DNA of 53,983 nt from Chitinophagaceae bacterium (GTDB lineage Bacteria > Bacteroidota > Bacteroidia > Chitinophagales > Chitinophagaceae): NCBI GenBank assembly GCA_013140985.1, contig JABFRU010000027.1, forward strand, positions 1 through 53,983, written 5' to 3'. Within the stretch, counting starts at the first letter, position 1; the number at the start of each line of letters is the position of its first letter. Shown in pieces: positions 25,927-35,942 of the stretch. The notes beneath the pieces are model-generated. The model made no database searches. It worked only from the letters and a program-made list of their open reading frames with translations, and was not told the origin of the DNA. The position numbers were made by a program, and so were the translations under genes.

Positions 25927-27762
25927 ATGAAAAGCCCCATGCTCTTCCGCTTCATCATTTTTATTGTTTTTTTCAATCCTGTAAAGCAATTGAACAGCCA
26001 GGTCATTGACTCCACCACCCTGCTGTTTAATATTGACACAATAGCGAAAAATATTGGTTATCCATGGGAGATCACTTACGGGCCTGATGATTCATTATGG
26101 ATAACAGAAGCAAGAGGATACCGGGTTTTAAGAATGAGTTCAACAAGAACGGGGCTTGACAAAAATGATCCTGCCCAGCAAGTGTTAAAAATACCATTGG
26201 GAACAGGAGAAATTAATTTTGGAAGATCGATCGGCACATGGCCGCAGGGGGGTATGCAGGGGCTTGCAATCCATCCTGAATTTTATAGCGGTAAACCATG
26301 GGTTTATTTAGCCTATGTTTTTAAAACTGTGGGAGGCACTTGTCCTTCCAATCCCGGCTCTCCATGTTATTTTCGAACCAAGATCGTACGTTGTCATTTT
26401 TATTTTGCCGGAGATGCGGGCAGCCCTGCTCCATTAAAAGATACATTGACAATTATGGATACAGTGATCTCAAACCTGCCGGGAAGCAATGATCATAATT
26501 CAGGCAGGATGGTAATAGGGCCTCAACCTGAAAATGGAACATATAAACTATATTATACGATCGGTGATATGGGAGCCGGTCAGTTCAACAATGCTTCAAG
26601 AACCAACTATGCCCAGAACAGGGATACCTGCGAAGGAAAAATACTTCGCTTCAATACAGAGCCTGATGCTGATGGAGTACCCGGTAGCCCGATTCATGAA
26701 TTTGATAAATGGCGCCAATGGATACCGAATGATAATCCATTTACACATAGTACGATTGGCGGAGGCAATATGAGAACGCCAATATATAGTTATGGCCACC
26801 GGAATGCACAGGGCATCGTATGGGGTAATGCAAACGGCACCTGGCGATTATATAGTTCCGAGCATGGAGATAAATCAGATGACGAAGTGAATGAGATAAC
26901 GAATGGAGCCAATTATGGTTGGCCCAAAGTTGCCGGCATGGGGTCTGACAATAACTATTCATCGCTGGATATTTATCCTAACAATGATAACCTTGCATCG
27001 CTGCCGGTCAATTATTCAGAAAATACCTGGGCAATCACCAATGGTATGCAACGTCCGTTATTTGTTACATTTAATTGGGGCGCTGCAGCCATACCATCCA
27101 GCGCTTCAAATATTTTTACCTGGGGCACTATCGCACCATCAAGTATTGATTTTTACAAAGGGAATATTCCCGGCTGGAAAAATTCTTTATTAGTTACCTC
27201 GTTGAAATATGGAATGTACAGGCTCAAATTAAAAGCGGATGGAACTTATGTCGATAGTTTAGCTTCTGCCAATACGGTTGATACATTTCCTTTGTTGCAT
27301 GGCTGGAGAGTAAGAGATGTCGCTATCCATCCTGTCGCAAACAGCGGCACTTTTTGGGTGGTGATGGACAGCACCGGCTCAACATCGGGCCCGACAGGTG
27401 GTTTTGGTGGCGGCAGTTCATCCACAAAAGATGGAGGTAAGGTTTTAAAACTTACTTATAAAACACTGATCACTTTACCGCTTAATAATAGTTCACCTGT
27501 TAGACCTCCTGTTGTAAAAGACCTGGTACAGATATTTCCCAATCCGGTTCAAAGCGTCATTAATATTCATAGTAAGAAAGAACTGCGCAAACCACTGCTC
27601 GTTCAAATATGCGATATATATGGACGTTTGCTGAAAGAAGAAAAAAGCTATAAGAATGATTTCTCCATCAATGTTTCTTCTCTTACGCCGGGAACTTACC
27701 TGCTAAAATTATTCAACGGGTATGATATGGAAGTGCAGATCGAAAAATTCATCAAAGAATAA
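25927..27762 (+). CDS. secreted PQQ-dependent sugar dehydrogenase-like protein with T9SS tail
   Basis: The 611-residue exported protein has a signal peptide (MKSPMLFRFIIFIVFF...LNSQ) and a six-bladed propeller of the glucose/sorbosone dehydrogenase family. The diagnostic motifs are DHNSGRMVIGP, YGHRNAQGIVWG and SSEHGDKSDDEVNEIT.GANYGWP. Members oxidise aldose sugars using PQQ; whether PQQ is bound here is not proven. The last about 85 residues (VQIFPNPVQSVINI...LTPGTYLLKLFNG) are a T9SS type A sorting domain. The start at 25927 is supported by the promoter at 25879–25909 and the signal peptide; the open frame extends 42 codons upstream to 25801. Confidence 0.85.
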   Translation: MKSPMLFRFIIFIVFFNPVKQLNSQVIDSTTLLFNIDTIAKNIGYPWEITYGPDDSLWITEARGYRVLRMSSTRTGLDKNDPAQQVLKIPLGTGEINFGRSIGTWPQGGMQGLAIHPEFYSGKPWVYLAYVFKTVGGTCPSNPGSPCYFRTKIVRCHFYFAGDAGSPAPLKDTLTIMDTVISNLPGSNDHNSGRMVIGPQPENGTYKLYYTIGDMGAGQFNNASRTNYAQNRDTCEGKILRFNTEPDADGVPGSPIHEFDKWRQWIPNDNPFTHSTIGGGNMRTPIYSYGHRNAQGIVWGNANGTWRLYSSEHGDKSDDEVNEITNGANYGWPKVAGMGSDNNYSSLDIYPNNDNLASLPVNYSENTWAITNGMQRPLFVTFNWGAAAIPSSASNIFTWGTIAPSSIDFYKGNIPGWKNSLLVTSLKYGMYRLKLKADGTYVDSLASANTVDTFPLLHGWRVRDVAIHPVANSGTFWVVMDSTGSTSGPTGGFGGGSSSTKDGGKVLKLTYKTLITLPLNNSSPVRPPVVKDLVQIFPNPVQSVINIHSKKELRKPLLVQICDIYGRLLKEEKSYKNDFSINVSSLTPGTYLLKLFNGYDMEVQIEKFIKE

Positions 27763-27784
27763 AATGATTATTGTATAGAAAAGC

Positions 27785-27820
27785 AAAACCCCGACGCTAT
27801 GGTCGGGGTATTTGTTTTTT
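27785..27820 (+). terminator. terminator after sugar dehydrogenase gene
   Basis: ACCCCGAC and GTCGGGGT pair perfectly around GCTATG, then ATTTGTTTTTT. Confidence 0.85.
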
Positions 27821-27864
27821 GGGTTATGCTCTAGGGTTACGGTATGAAAAAGGTTGGTTCGAAA

Positions 27865-28083
27865 TTATTTTCTTCTCAATAGCTTGCTGTCTCTTATATA
27901 ACGGGATGCAGCCTTGCGATCAGGATTTTCAATTTTCAGATCATCTTCTTGTTTTGAAATGGTTGCTTTTCCGGAAAGAATAGCCCTTAAATAGGGAGAC
28001 TCATTCCTTGAATGCATTTCGTTTGTAACAGCTTTTAGAGGATTTGAAATAAAAAATAGCGGTGGAAGGTTGATGCTTTTCAT
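27865..28083 (-). CDS. possible small protein of unknown function
   Basis: This 72-residue open frame is the only reasonable candidate in the 455-base gap between the terminator at 27785 and fumC. It is basic at the C-terminus (RYIRDSKLLRRK) and begins with a hydrophobic stretch that is too short for a membrane anchor. Codon use is normal for the region. I see no strong promoter or ribosome-binding signal and recognise no family. It could be spurious. The remaining 134 bases to fumC contain nothing I can name. Confidence 0.4.
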   Translation of the reverse strand: MKSINLPPLFFISNPLKAVTNEMHSRNESPYLRAILSGKATISKQEDDLKIENPDRKAASRYIRDSKLLRRK

Positions 28084-28217
28084 TAATTCGGATTTAAGTT
28101 TTACAAAAGGGTTGGATAAATCGGTCTGTTAAGATAGAAACAAAACCTTCCTATTTGCAAGTATTAAAGCATGAAAAATTACTACATGGTAATTATACGA
28201 GTTACATACCAGTAAAA

Positions 28218-29630
28218 TTACTTATCATGTTTTTTGAGCTTTCCCACCATATTTTCAGGCCTCACCCATTCATCAAACTGGTTGGGAGTTACATAACCAA
28301 GTTTTACAGCCATTTCTTTTAAAGTTGTTCCTTGCTTATGCGCTTTCTGTGCGATTTCAGCAGCTTTATAATAACCGATCTTAGTATTCAATGATGTTAC
28401 CAGCATCAGACTGTTGTCAACATGCTTTTTAATATTGGCTTCAATAGGTTTGAGGCCAACAGCACATTTATCATTGAAGGAAACACAGCCATCGCCGATC
28501 AATCTTGCACTGTGTAGGAAATTATATATCATTACCGGTTTAAAAACATTTAATTCAAAATGACCAGTAGCGCCACCGATATTTATTGTAACATCATTCC
28601 CCAACACTTGTGCAGCGATCATCGTCAGTGCTTCACATTGCGTTGGATTTACTTTGCCCGGCATGATGGAAGAACCTGGTTCATTATCGGGAATAAATAT
28701 TTCACCAATGCCACTTCTTGGTCCGGATGAAAGCATCCGGATATCATTAGCTATCTTCATTAAACTGACCGCCACAGTTTTCAATGCGCCATGTGCTTCC
28801 ACAATAGCATCATGTGCAGCGAGAGCTTCAAATTTATTTTCTGCAGTTTTAAATGGAAGGCCGGTAAGGTTTGCAATTTGTTTAGCGACATTTTCAGCAT
28901 AACCGGGAGGAGTGTTGATGCCGGTGCCAACCGCAGTTCCCCCGAGAGCCAGTTCACTTAAATGCGCCAGCGAATTCTTTATTGTTTTTAGTCCATGATC
29001 CAATTGAGAAACATACCCGCTGAATTCCTGTCCGACAGTTAACGGGGTGGCATCCATGAAATGAGTACGACCGATCTTCACCACTTTCATGTATTGCTTA
29101 CTCTTCTTCGCCAGTGTATCCCTTAATTTTTTTATACCCGGGATCGTTGTCCCGGTCAAAATTTGATAAGCAGCAATATGCATCGCTGTCGGAAAAGTAT
29201 CATTGGATGATTGTGATTTATTAACATCATCGTTAGGGTGCAGAAATTTTTCTTTATCGGTTAGCCTGCCACCTTTCAAAACATGACCCCGGTAAGCGAT
29301 CACTTCATTCACATTCATATTGCTTTGCGTTCCGCTCCCGGTTTGCCAAACTACCAGGGGAAAGTAATCATCGAGCTGACCTTTTACTATTTCATCACAA
29401 ACCTTTCCTATCAGAACAGATTTATTTTTTGGTAATACACCGGCTTCAAGATTTGTGACAGCGGCTGCTTTTTTCAAATACGCAAATGCCCGGATGATCT
29501 CTTTGGGCATTTTGTTAATGTCAACTGCTATTTTAAAATTATCAATGCTGCGCTGTGTTTGGGCTCCGTAATAGGCGTCAGCGGGGACTTTTACTTCGCC
29601 CATGGTATCTTTTTCGATCCGGTATGACAT
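28218..29630 (-). CDS. fumC: class II fumarate hydratase
   Basis: The 470-residue, iron-independent fumarase converts fumarate to L-malate in the citric acid cycle. The superfamily signature [17 protein letters not shown] is at about 317–333; the substrate-binding [13 protein letters not shown] and the [11 protein letters not shown] loops and the [16 protein letters not shown] segment are all present. Length is typical. The start is the Met of [16 protein letters not shown]. The same signature occurs in aspartase and argininosuccinate lyase, but the full pattern favours fumarase. Confidence 0.94.
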   Translation of the reverse strand: MSYRIEKDTMGEVKVPADAYYGAQTQRSIDNFKIAVDINKMPKEIIRAFAYLKKAAAVTNLEAGVLPKNKSVLIGKVCDEIVKGQLDDYFPLVVWQTGSGTQSNMNVNEVIAYRGHVLKGGRLTDKEKFLHPNDDVNKSQSSNDTFPTAMHIAAYQILTGTTIPGIKKLRDTLAKKSKQYMKVVKIGRTHFMDATPLTVGQEFSGYVSQLDHGLKTIKNSLAHLSELALGGTAVGTGINTPPGYAENVAKQIANLTGLPFKTAENKFEALAAHDAIVEAHGALKTVAVSLMKIANDIRMLSSGPRSGIGEIFIPDNEPGSSIMPGKVNPTQCEALTMIAAQVLGNDVTINIGGATGHFELNVFKPVMIYNFLHSARLIGDGCVSFNDKCAVGLKPIEANIKKHVDNSLMLVTSLNTKIGYYKAAEIAQKAHKQGTTLKEMAVKLGYVTPNQFDEWVRPENMVGKLKKHDK

Positions 29631-29765
29631 AAAGAATAGGGGTTATAATTGTGTGGCAAAGGTAGGCAATATGAGGATTGGGATTTAGGAATTGGGTATT
29701 GTACGGAGCTAAAATAAATTCATTGCCGATCATATTCAGTTCACCGCACGGTAGTAAATTGCCCT

Positions 29766-31580
29766 ATGAAAAGGCTTATTGTTTGCTGTTTTTCATTGCT
29801 GGCGGCTATCACTTCATTTACCCAGGTGAAACATGATTTTTCATTGAGCAGCAATGATTTTTTACTGGACGGTAAACCTATCCGGCTTATCAGCGGGGAA
29901 ATGCACCCGGCAAGAATTCCCAAAGAATACTGGCAGCATCGCATTCAAATGGCAAAGGCGATGGGGTGTAATACCATTGCCGCATATATTTTTTGGAATT
30001 ATCATGAAACCGCCCCGGGTGTTTTTGATTTTAAAACAGAGAACAGGGATATAGCTGAATTCATTCGCATTTGCCAGCAGGAAAAAATGTGGGTCTTGTT
30101 AAGGCCCGGGCCTTATGTATGTGCCGAATGGGATTTTGGAGGCTTACCCGCTTATTTATTGAAAATACCTGATATTAAGATCCGTTGCATGGATACAAGA
30201 TATATGAAAGCAGTGGAGGGGTATATAAACAGAATATCGAAAGAAATAAAACCATTGCTTTGCAGCAACGGCGGCCCGATACTAATGTTGCAAATAGAAA
30301 ATGAATACGGAAGTTTTGGTAATGATAAACAGTATTTGGAAGAATTGAGAAAGCTTTGGATAAAAAATGGGATCAACATTCCTTTTTTTACTGCTGATGG
30401 CCCTACGGCATTTATGCTAGAAGCAGGAAATATTGATGGCACTGCAATTGGTTTGGACAGCGGAAGCAGCGAGGCTGATTTTGAACAAGCAAAAAAAAGA
30501 AACCCGAATGTTCCTTCTTTCAGCAGCGAGACTTATCCCGGCTGGTTAACACATTGGGGAGAAACGTTTGCGAGACCTGATACAAATAATCTGAAAAAAG
30601 AAGTTGAATTTTTATTAAAGAGCAAAAGATCATTCAACTTATATGTAATACATGGCGGAACCAATTTTGGTTTTACGGCAGGTGCCAATGCTTTTTCTCC
30701 AACCCAATATCAACCCGATATTACCAGCTATGATTATGATGCGCCGATCAATGAACAGGGAAGACCAACAGCGAAATATTTTATGCTGCGTAACCTGATC
30801 AGTCAATATGTTTCCTATGCACTACCGGATCTTCCACAACCCATTCCTGCTATCGGGATACCATCTTTCAATATGGAAGCGACCAATTCAATATGGTATA
30901 ATCTTCCCGAGCCTATTTTTTCTCCGCAACCAAAACCAATGGAGGCTTTTGATCAGAACCAGGGATTGATCTTATACAGAACAAATTTGACAGGCCACAA
31001 AGAAGGTAAACTGACAATTACAGAACCGCATGATTATGCATTGGTCTTTCTGAATGGTAAGTTTATTGATACTATAAAACGGGATGGCGGAAACTGGACA
31101 ATTGATCTCCCTAAGTCAAACGCAAATATTGCCGATCCTGTGCTTGAGATCTTAGTAGAAGGAATGGGCCACATCAATTTTGCACAATACATGATAGACA
31201 GGAAAGGAATTACAGATAGAGTGACGTTGAACGGAATGACGCTGATGAACTGGAAGATTTTTTCTTTACCTATGGATCCTGCTTATGTTCAGAAAGCATC
31301 GCACAGTTCAAAAGGAAACCGTGTAGGCCAGCAGGGAACTTTTTTCAGAGGAGAGTTTGATCTTGATACTGCAGGAGATACTTATTTTGATATGAGTAAT
31401 TATGCAAAAGGTAATTTGTATGTGAACGGACATAATCTTGGCAGGTATTGGAATATTGGACCACAACAAAGATTATATTGCCCGGCCAGTTGGCTGAAGA
31501 AAGGAAAGAATGAGGTCATTGTATTTGATCTCCATAAACTGGAAGCAGCATCAATAAGCGGTAAAACCGAATTAGACTAA
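29766..31580 (+). CDS. beta-galactosidase, glycoside hydrolase family 35
   Basis: A 604-residue exported enzyme (signal peptide MKRLIVCCFSLLAAITSFTQ) that removes terminal beta-galactose from glycans. The family 35 catalytic residues are visible: acid/base Glu180 in QIENEYGSFG and nucleophile Glu255 in FSSETYPGW. SGEMHPARIP and LRPGPYVCAEWDFGGLP are the conserved early substrate-binding loops. C-terminal jelly-roll domains (GNLYVNGHNLGRYWNIGPQ) complete the family layout. It leads a three-gene series with a hydrolase 5 bases downstream and a fucosidase, all exported, pointing to joint attack on fucosylated, galactosylated glycans. Confidence 0.93.
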   Translation: MKRLIVCCFSLLAAITSFTQVKHDFSLSSNDFLLDGKPIRLISGEMHPARIPKEYWQHRIQMAKAMGCNTIAAYIFWNYHETAPGVFDFKTENRDIAEFIRICQQEKMWVLLRPGPYVCAEWDFGGLPAYLLKIPDIKIRCMDTRYMKAVEGYINRISKEIKPLLCSNGGPILMLQIENEYGSFGNDKQYLEELRKLWIKNGINIPFFTADGPTAFMLEAGNIDGTAIGLDSGSSEADFEQAKKRNPNVPSFSSETYPGWLTHWGETFARPDTNNLKKEVEFLLKSKRSFNLYVIHGGTNFGFTAGANAFSPTQYQPDITSYDYDAPINEQGRPTAKYFMLRNLISQYVSYALPDLPQPIPAIGIPSFNMEATNSIWYNLPEPIFSPQPKPMEAFDQNQGLILYRTNLTGHKEGKLTITEPHDYALVFLNGKFIDTIKRDGGNWTIDLPKSNANIADPVLEILVEGMGHINFAQYMIDRKGITDRVTLNGMTLMNWKIFSLPMDPAYVQKASHSSKGNRVGQQGTFFRGEFDLDTAGDTYFDMSNYAKGNLYVNGHNLGRYWNIGPQQRLYCPASWLKKGKNEVIVFDLHKLEAASISGKTELD

Positions 31581-31585
31581 AAATT

Positions 31586-32686
31586 ATGCGAAAGAGTATT
31601 GTCTTCATTTTTTTATTAGTGTTTTCGCTGGCAAAATCACAGCAGCAGACACAGAACATTATCATCATCACTACGGATGGTTTCCGCTGGCAGGAAGTAT
31701 TTAAAGGAATGGATTCATCGCTTGCCAATGATAAACGATACAACCAGGGCGATAGTTCTTACATCTATAAAACCTATTGGAATAATGATGAAAAAGAAAG
31801 AAGAAAACTATTGTTATCTTTTTTCTGGAACGTAATAGAAAAGAAAGGACAATTGTACGGAAACCGAAAAGCAGGATGCAAAGTGGATAATGCCAACCGG
31901 TATTGGTTCAGTTATCCGGGGTATAATGAAATATTGACCGGCTATCCCGATACAGCTATCAATAAGAACAGTTACCCGGCTAATCCAAATGTAACAGTTC
32001 TCGAATTTTTGAATAAACAACCAAAATTAAAAGGCAACGTGGCTGTATTTGGTGCATGGAATGCTTTTGACCGTATCATCAATGAAGAAAGAAGCGGCAT
32101 CCCTGTTTTTTCGGCGTTTGATGCTGTGGGTGGTAAAGCACCCACCGGCAATGAACGTCTTATTAATGCAATGAATAAAGATGCACACCGTCCTTTTGGT
32201 GAGGCAGAATGCTTAGATGTGTTCACTCATTATGCAGCTATGGAATATTTGAAAATAAGAAAACCAAGGGTGTTATATATTGCGTATGGAGAAACAGATG
32301 AGTGGGCACATGCGGGGCAGTATCGTTCTTATTTGGATGCGGCGCACCAGTTTGATGCATGGTTAAAAGAGATATGGGATTTTATACAAACAGATCCGCA
32401 GTATAAGAACAAGACGACCTTATTTATTACAACAGACCATGGCCGGGGTGATATAAAAAAAGAAGACTGGATGGAACACAATAAAGATTATGAGGGTTCA
32501 CAGGAAATGTGGTTTGCAGTAATGGGACCGGATACACCGGTTCGGGGAGAGCTGAAGTTTGAGAATACAGAACAATTTTACCAGGAGCAATTTGCGCAAA
32601 CAATAGCGAAACTGATGGGATATACTTATACAGCCAGTCATCCCATTGGAAAAGAAATACTCTATGTTTTAAAAATGAAAAAATGA
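31586..32686 (+). CDS. exported alkaline-phosphatase-superfamily hydrolase
   Basis: A 366-residue protein with a signal peptide (about 1–18). The alkaline phosphatase/phosphodiesterase superfamily metal sites are present: IIITTDGFRWQEVF (Asp31), YGETDEWAHAG and FITTDHGRGD. The residue at the nucleophile position after the first motif is not a canonical CXPSR sulfatase site, so a phosphodiesterase, phosphatase or nucleotide pyrophosphatase activity is more likely than sulfatase. Placed between GH35 and GH29, it may clear a phosphate or phosphodiester decoration from the same glycan; that role is inferred from position only. Confidence 0.75.
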   Translation: MRKSIVFIFLLVFSLAKSQQQTQNIIIITTDGFRWQEVFKGMDSSLANDKRYNQGDSSYIYKTYWNNDEKERRKLLLSFFWNVIEKKGQLYGNRKAGCKVDNANRYWFSYPGYNEILTGYPDTAINKNSYPANPNVTVLEFLNKQPKLKGNVAVFGAWNAFDRIINEERSGIPVFSAFDAVGGKAPTGNERLINAMNKDAHRPFGEAECLDVFTHYAAMEYLKIRKPRVLYIAYGETDEWAHAGQYRSYLDAAHQFDAWLKEIWDFIQTDPQYKNKTTLFITTDHGRGDIKKEDWMEHNKDYEGSQEMWFAVMGPDTPVRGELKFENTEQFYQEQFAQTIAKLMGYTYTASHPIGKEILYVLKMKK

Positions 32687-32782
32687 CATACCCGGAAAAA
32701 ATATTCGAGCAACTTTATATTGATCAGCGAAGAATGTTTTTCCGGATATACTATCTGGCCAAAAAACAAAAAAAGTGAACAG

Positions 32783-34195
32783 ATGAAACGATCCGCCCTT
32801 TCGTTACTGATGCTTGTTACATTTTATGCCAATGCACAATATGTTTCACCCGTTCCTACCCGGCAGCAATTGGCATGGCATGAAACAGAATTTTATCTCT
32901 TCATGCATTTTGGTCCGAATACATTTACCGATAAAGAATGGGGAGAGGGAAAAGAATCGGCCAGTATTTTCAACCCTGAATCGCTGGATTGCCGGCAATG
33001 GTGCCGTGTCGCCAAAGCATCAGGGGCAAAAGGGATTATTATTACTGCCAAACATCATGACGGATTTTGTTTGTGGCCAAGCAGATTTTCAACACATACC
33101 GTAAGAGAAAGTAAATGGAAAGAAGGGAAAGGTGATGTGCTGAAAGAATTGTCTATGGCCTGTAAAGAGTTTGGGCTGAAATTCGGTGTTTACATTTCTC
33201 CCTGGGACAGGAATCATCCTGACTATGGAACGCCGAAGTACAATGATGTATTTGTAAATATGATGAAAGAGATCTTTCAGAATTATGGCCCGGTGTGGGA
33301 ACTTTGGTGGGATGGCGCTAATGGGGAAGGTCCGAATGGAAAAAAACAAGTGTACGATTGGAGAAGATTTGAGAATACGGTAAAACAATTTTCACCCAAT
33401 ACAGTTGTTTTCAGTGATATTGGCCCCAACATCCGCTGGGTAGGGAATGAGAATGGCATAGCCGGAGATCCCAATTGGAATTTTTTGGATACGGCCGGAT
33501 TTAAAAGAGGAATAGGTGCGCCACATACAGATACACTCAACCAGGGAAATTATAATGGCAAGCAATGGATACCTGCTGAATGCGATGTCAGCATCAGGCC
33601 GGGTTGGTTCTATCATCCGGCAGAAGATAAAAAAATAAAGACACCACAAAAGTTATTTGAGTTGTATTTAAAATCAGTCGGTCGCGGAGCTAATCTTTTG
33701 CTGAATGTTCCGCCGGACAGGAGGGGATTGATCAATGAAAAAGATTCAATTGTTTTAGCTGATTTTAAGAAACTAAGAGATGCAAATTTTACAGATAACC
33801 TCCTGAAAGAGGCAGATACATATTATGAATTCAGCCAGAAAGATTTTTCTCAACGGCCATTATTGATCCGTGGTTTTGATTCTACTTCTTCTGCTTATAG
33901 TATCAACATGCAGAATTTTATCGTTCAGCTGGATCAGCCGACAAAGATCAACTGTGTTGTATTGAGAGAAGCGATCCATTTGGGACAAAGTATCCGCCGC
34001 TTCAATGTTGTATTGTTTAATAAAGACAAACCTGTAAGAGAAATACCCGGCACCAGTGTAGGTAGAAAAAGAATACTCACTTTTCCAACCACCAGCATCA
34101 CATCTTTCAGAGTGTATTTGGAAGATGCCGGCGGTAATGACAATATCAGCGGTATCGCTGCTTACCTGATCGATGAAAAATTAATAGAGAAGTGA
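32783..34195 (+). CDS. alpha-L-fucosidase, glycoside hydrolase family 29
   Basis: A 470-residue exported enzyme that removes alpha-linked fucose. The family 29 N-terminal pattern WHETEFYLFMHFGPNTFTDKEWGEG and the nucleophile Asp177 in WELWWDGANGEG are present, as is AKHHDGFCLWPS. A C-terminal galactose-binding-like beta-sandwich (about 350–470) is seen. The start at 32783 opens the signal peptide MKRSALSLLMLVTFYANAQ; the open frame upstream to 32720 is not needed. It forms a cluster with the GH35 enzyme. No SusC/SusD pair or dedicated regulator lies beside it, so this is a partial utilisation locus at most. Confidence 0.92.
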   Translation: MKRSALSLLMLVTFYANAQYVSPVPTRQQLAWHETEFYLFMHFGPNTFTDKEWGEGKESASIFNPESLDCRQWCRVAKASGAKGIIITAKHHDGFCLWPSRFSTHTVRESKWKEGKGDVLKELSMACKEFGLKFGVYISPWDRNHPDYGTPKYNDVFVNMMKEIFQNYGPVWELWWDGANGEGPNGKKQVYDWRRFENTVKQFSPNTVVFSDIGPNIRWVGNENGIAGDPNWNFLDTAGFKRGIGAPHTDTLNQGNYNGKQWIPAECDVSIRPGWFYHPAEDKKIKTPQKLFELYLKSVGRGANLLLNVPPDRRGLINEKDSIVLADFKKLRDANFTDNLLKEADTYYEFSQKDFSQRPLLIRGFDSTSSAYSINMQNFIVQLDQPTKINCVVLREAIHLGQSIRRFNVVLFNKDKPVREIPGTSVGRKRILTFPTTSITSFRVYLEDAGGNDNISGIAAYLIDEKLIEK

Positions 34196-34200
34196 TAAGC

Positions 34201-34779
34201 TTATTTTTCTTCCAGCAGGTCTTTTAAAGGAGAATCTTTTACATCCGTGGTTTTTTGATCTTTCAGTGATTGTTCAATAAATAATGACATTCCTTCTTTT
34301 TTCAATTTGAAATCAGAAACAAACATCAGTTTCCCTGATTGAAATTCCACATCGCTCAGATCAACGTATGTAACAAAGGCCTTGTATCTTACCGGAACCA
34401 CAATAAACATTTCTGGCCACCAGCCTCTTGATGATGCGTTCGATATTTTAAATACAATGATTTTTTCCCAGGCAAAAAGATGCCTGCCATGTTTGAACTG
34501 GTTGAAAGTTGAACTATCCCTGGTCTTGTCCGATTCGATATAATACTGGCAGGTGATATCGCCGGGTAACAATGAAGCAAAATCAATTTTGGAGGTGTCA
34601 TTTGAGAACCAATTGTTTCTTTCCGTCAATTTTTTTGGTTCACAAACTTTCATTTCAATTTTATAACGGGAGCTTTCCGCTTTGACCGAATCCATTTTGA
34701 GTTTTACGGATAAATAAGGTGTTTGGGTTTTTGCCAAACAATGAAGAAATATGCAGCTTAATAAAAGAAAATACCTCAT
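34201..34779 (-). CDS. exported protein of unknown function
   Basis: A 192-residue protein with a signal peptide (MRYFLLLSCIFLHCLAKTQT). The mature part is a mixed beta protein with Trp-rich SRGWWPEMFIVVPVRYKAF in the centre and an acidic, Lys-rich C-terminus. I recognise no family. Convergent with the fucosidase, with 5 bases between the two stops; 36 bases separate its start from the crotonase stop, so it may be the last gene of a crotonase transcript. Confidence 0.6.
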   Translation of the reverse strand: MRYFLLLSCIFLHCLAKTQTPYLSVKLKMDSVKAESSRYKIEMKVCEPKKLTERNNWFSNDTSKIDFASLLPGDITCQYYIESDKTRDSSTFNQFKHGRHLFAWEKIIVFKISNASSRGWWPEMFIVVPVRYKAFVTYVDLSDVEFQSGKLMFVSDFKLKKEGMSLFIEQSLKDQKTTDVKDSPLKDLLEEK

Positions 34780-34815
34780 TTTGTATATTTAAGATAGCGG
34801 TAAGACTGATGACTA

Positions 34816-35592
34816 CTATTTACCTGAGAAAGTTGCTTTTCTTTTTTCCAAAAAAGCAGATACGCCTTCTTTCATATCATCGGTATCAAAGCATCCTCCG
34901 AATTCTTTTATTTCAAGATCATATCCATTAACGGATTCATCAAATACAGCATTGGCTGTTTTGATACAACCCGCCACAGCCAGCGGAGCTTTGGAATTGA
35001 TGATAGTTAGAATTTTTTTTGCTTGCCCTAATAATTCCCCGTCTGTGGTTACATAGTTTACCAATCCTAATTGTTTGGCTTCATTCGCATCGATCATTCC
35101 GGCGCTCATTAATAGTTCCATGGCTTTCCCTTTGCCGATGAGTTGAACAAGACGTTGTGTGCCACCATAGCCAGGTATCAAACCTAGGTTCACTTCAGGT
35201 TGCCCAAACTTTGCATTATCAGAAGCTATTCTGAAGTGACAGGCCATTGCCAGCTCACAACCACCACCCAATGCAAAACCATTCACGGCAGCAACAATGG
35301 GTTTGGATGAATTCTCGATCCTGGCAAATATATCTTGACCTTTTTTTGCCATCGCCATAGCCTGCTCTTTATTTAATCCATTGAATTCAGAAATATCTGC
35401 GCCGGCCACAAATGCTTTAGGCCCTGCACCCGTTATGATGACAGATTTTATTGCCGCATCAGGTTCAATTTCATCAAGCGCCCTGTTTAAATCATTGAAC
35501 ACATCTTTATTAAGGGCATTCAGCTTGTCGGGCCGGTTGATGGTAATAGTGAAAATATTATTCTCAAGCGAAGTGAGCAGGGTTTGGTACAT
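34816..35592 (-). CDS. enoyl-CoA hydratase/crotonase family protein
   Basis: A 258-residue cytosolic enzyme that hydrates trans-2-enoyl-CoA, or a closely related short-chain version. The crotonase pattern is complete: TINRPDKLNALN, the oxyanion-hole segments KAFVAGADISEF and ALGGGCELAMACHFRIA, and catalytic Glu residues in FGQPEVNLGLIPGYGGTQRL (both Glu positions occupied). Length is standard. A decayed relative of its first 60 residues lies at 45,370–45,630, fused to a different gene. Likely roles are fatty acid or amino acid degradation. Confidence 0.9.
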   Translation of the reverse strand: MYQTLLTSLENNIFTITINRPDKLNALNKDVFNDLNRALDEIEPDAAIKSVIITGAGPKAFVAGADISEFNGLNKEQAMAMAKKGQDIFARIENSSKPIVAAVNGFALGGGCELAMACHFRIASDNAKFGQPEVNLGLIPGYGGTQRLVQLIGKGKAMELLMSAGMIDANEAKQLGLVNYVTTDGELLGQAKKILTIINSKAPLAVAGCIKTANAVFDESVNGYDLEIKEFGGCFDTDDMKEGVSAFLEKRKATFSGK

Positions 35593-35644
35593 AAAGGAAA
35601 TTTATTCAAAAATAAGGTGAATAAATTTCCGGATACTGAAGAAG

Positions 35645-35749
35645 TTAAATGATTATCGCCAGCAGCACAACGGCCGATACCAGTACAATCAGCATAAGTA
35701 TATCTATCAGCATTTCCTTACGGCCCTTTATTTTTTTAAGAATTTTCAT
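35645..35749 (-). CDS. 34-residue single-span membrane peptide
   Basis: A very short open frame: a basic N-terminus (MKILKKIKGRKEM) followed by one hydrophobic span (LIDILMLIVLVSAVVLLAIII) and a stop. The composition is exactly that of a small membrane protein with a positively charged cytoplasmic end. A TAATTTG sequence resembling a -7 box lies just upstream on the same strand. It is the only coding candidate in the 350-base gap 35593–35942. The rest of the gap contains no feature I recognise, and it precedes the promoter area of the large surface protein. Confidence 0.45.
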   Translation of the reverse strand: MKILKKIKGRKEMLIDILMLIVLVSAVVLLAIII

Positions 35750-35942
35750 ACCGCAAATTAAGTGGCGCACCTTCCCGTTGTTTACGCATATTAGTAAAAG
35801 GCAGATTTGATTTAGTAAAAGGGGAAGTCATTTGTCCCCTCGCCCTTATTTTCCCGGATAGTAGTCAGCAGCAGCCATTCAGTAATAATTGCAGGCATGT
35901 GGTTATTCCGGATAATAGCTTTAATGTATTAAAGCAGATACA

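Noticed and set aside
27771-27983. 70-residue open frame on the + strand
   Set aside because: It begins just before the terminator hairpin and runs through it, and the protein has no recognisable pattern.
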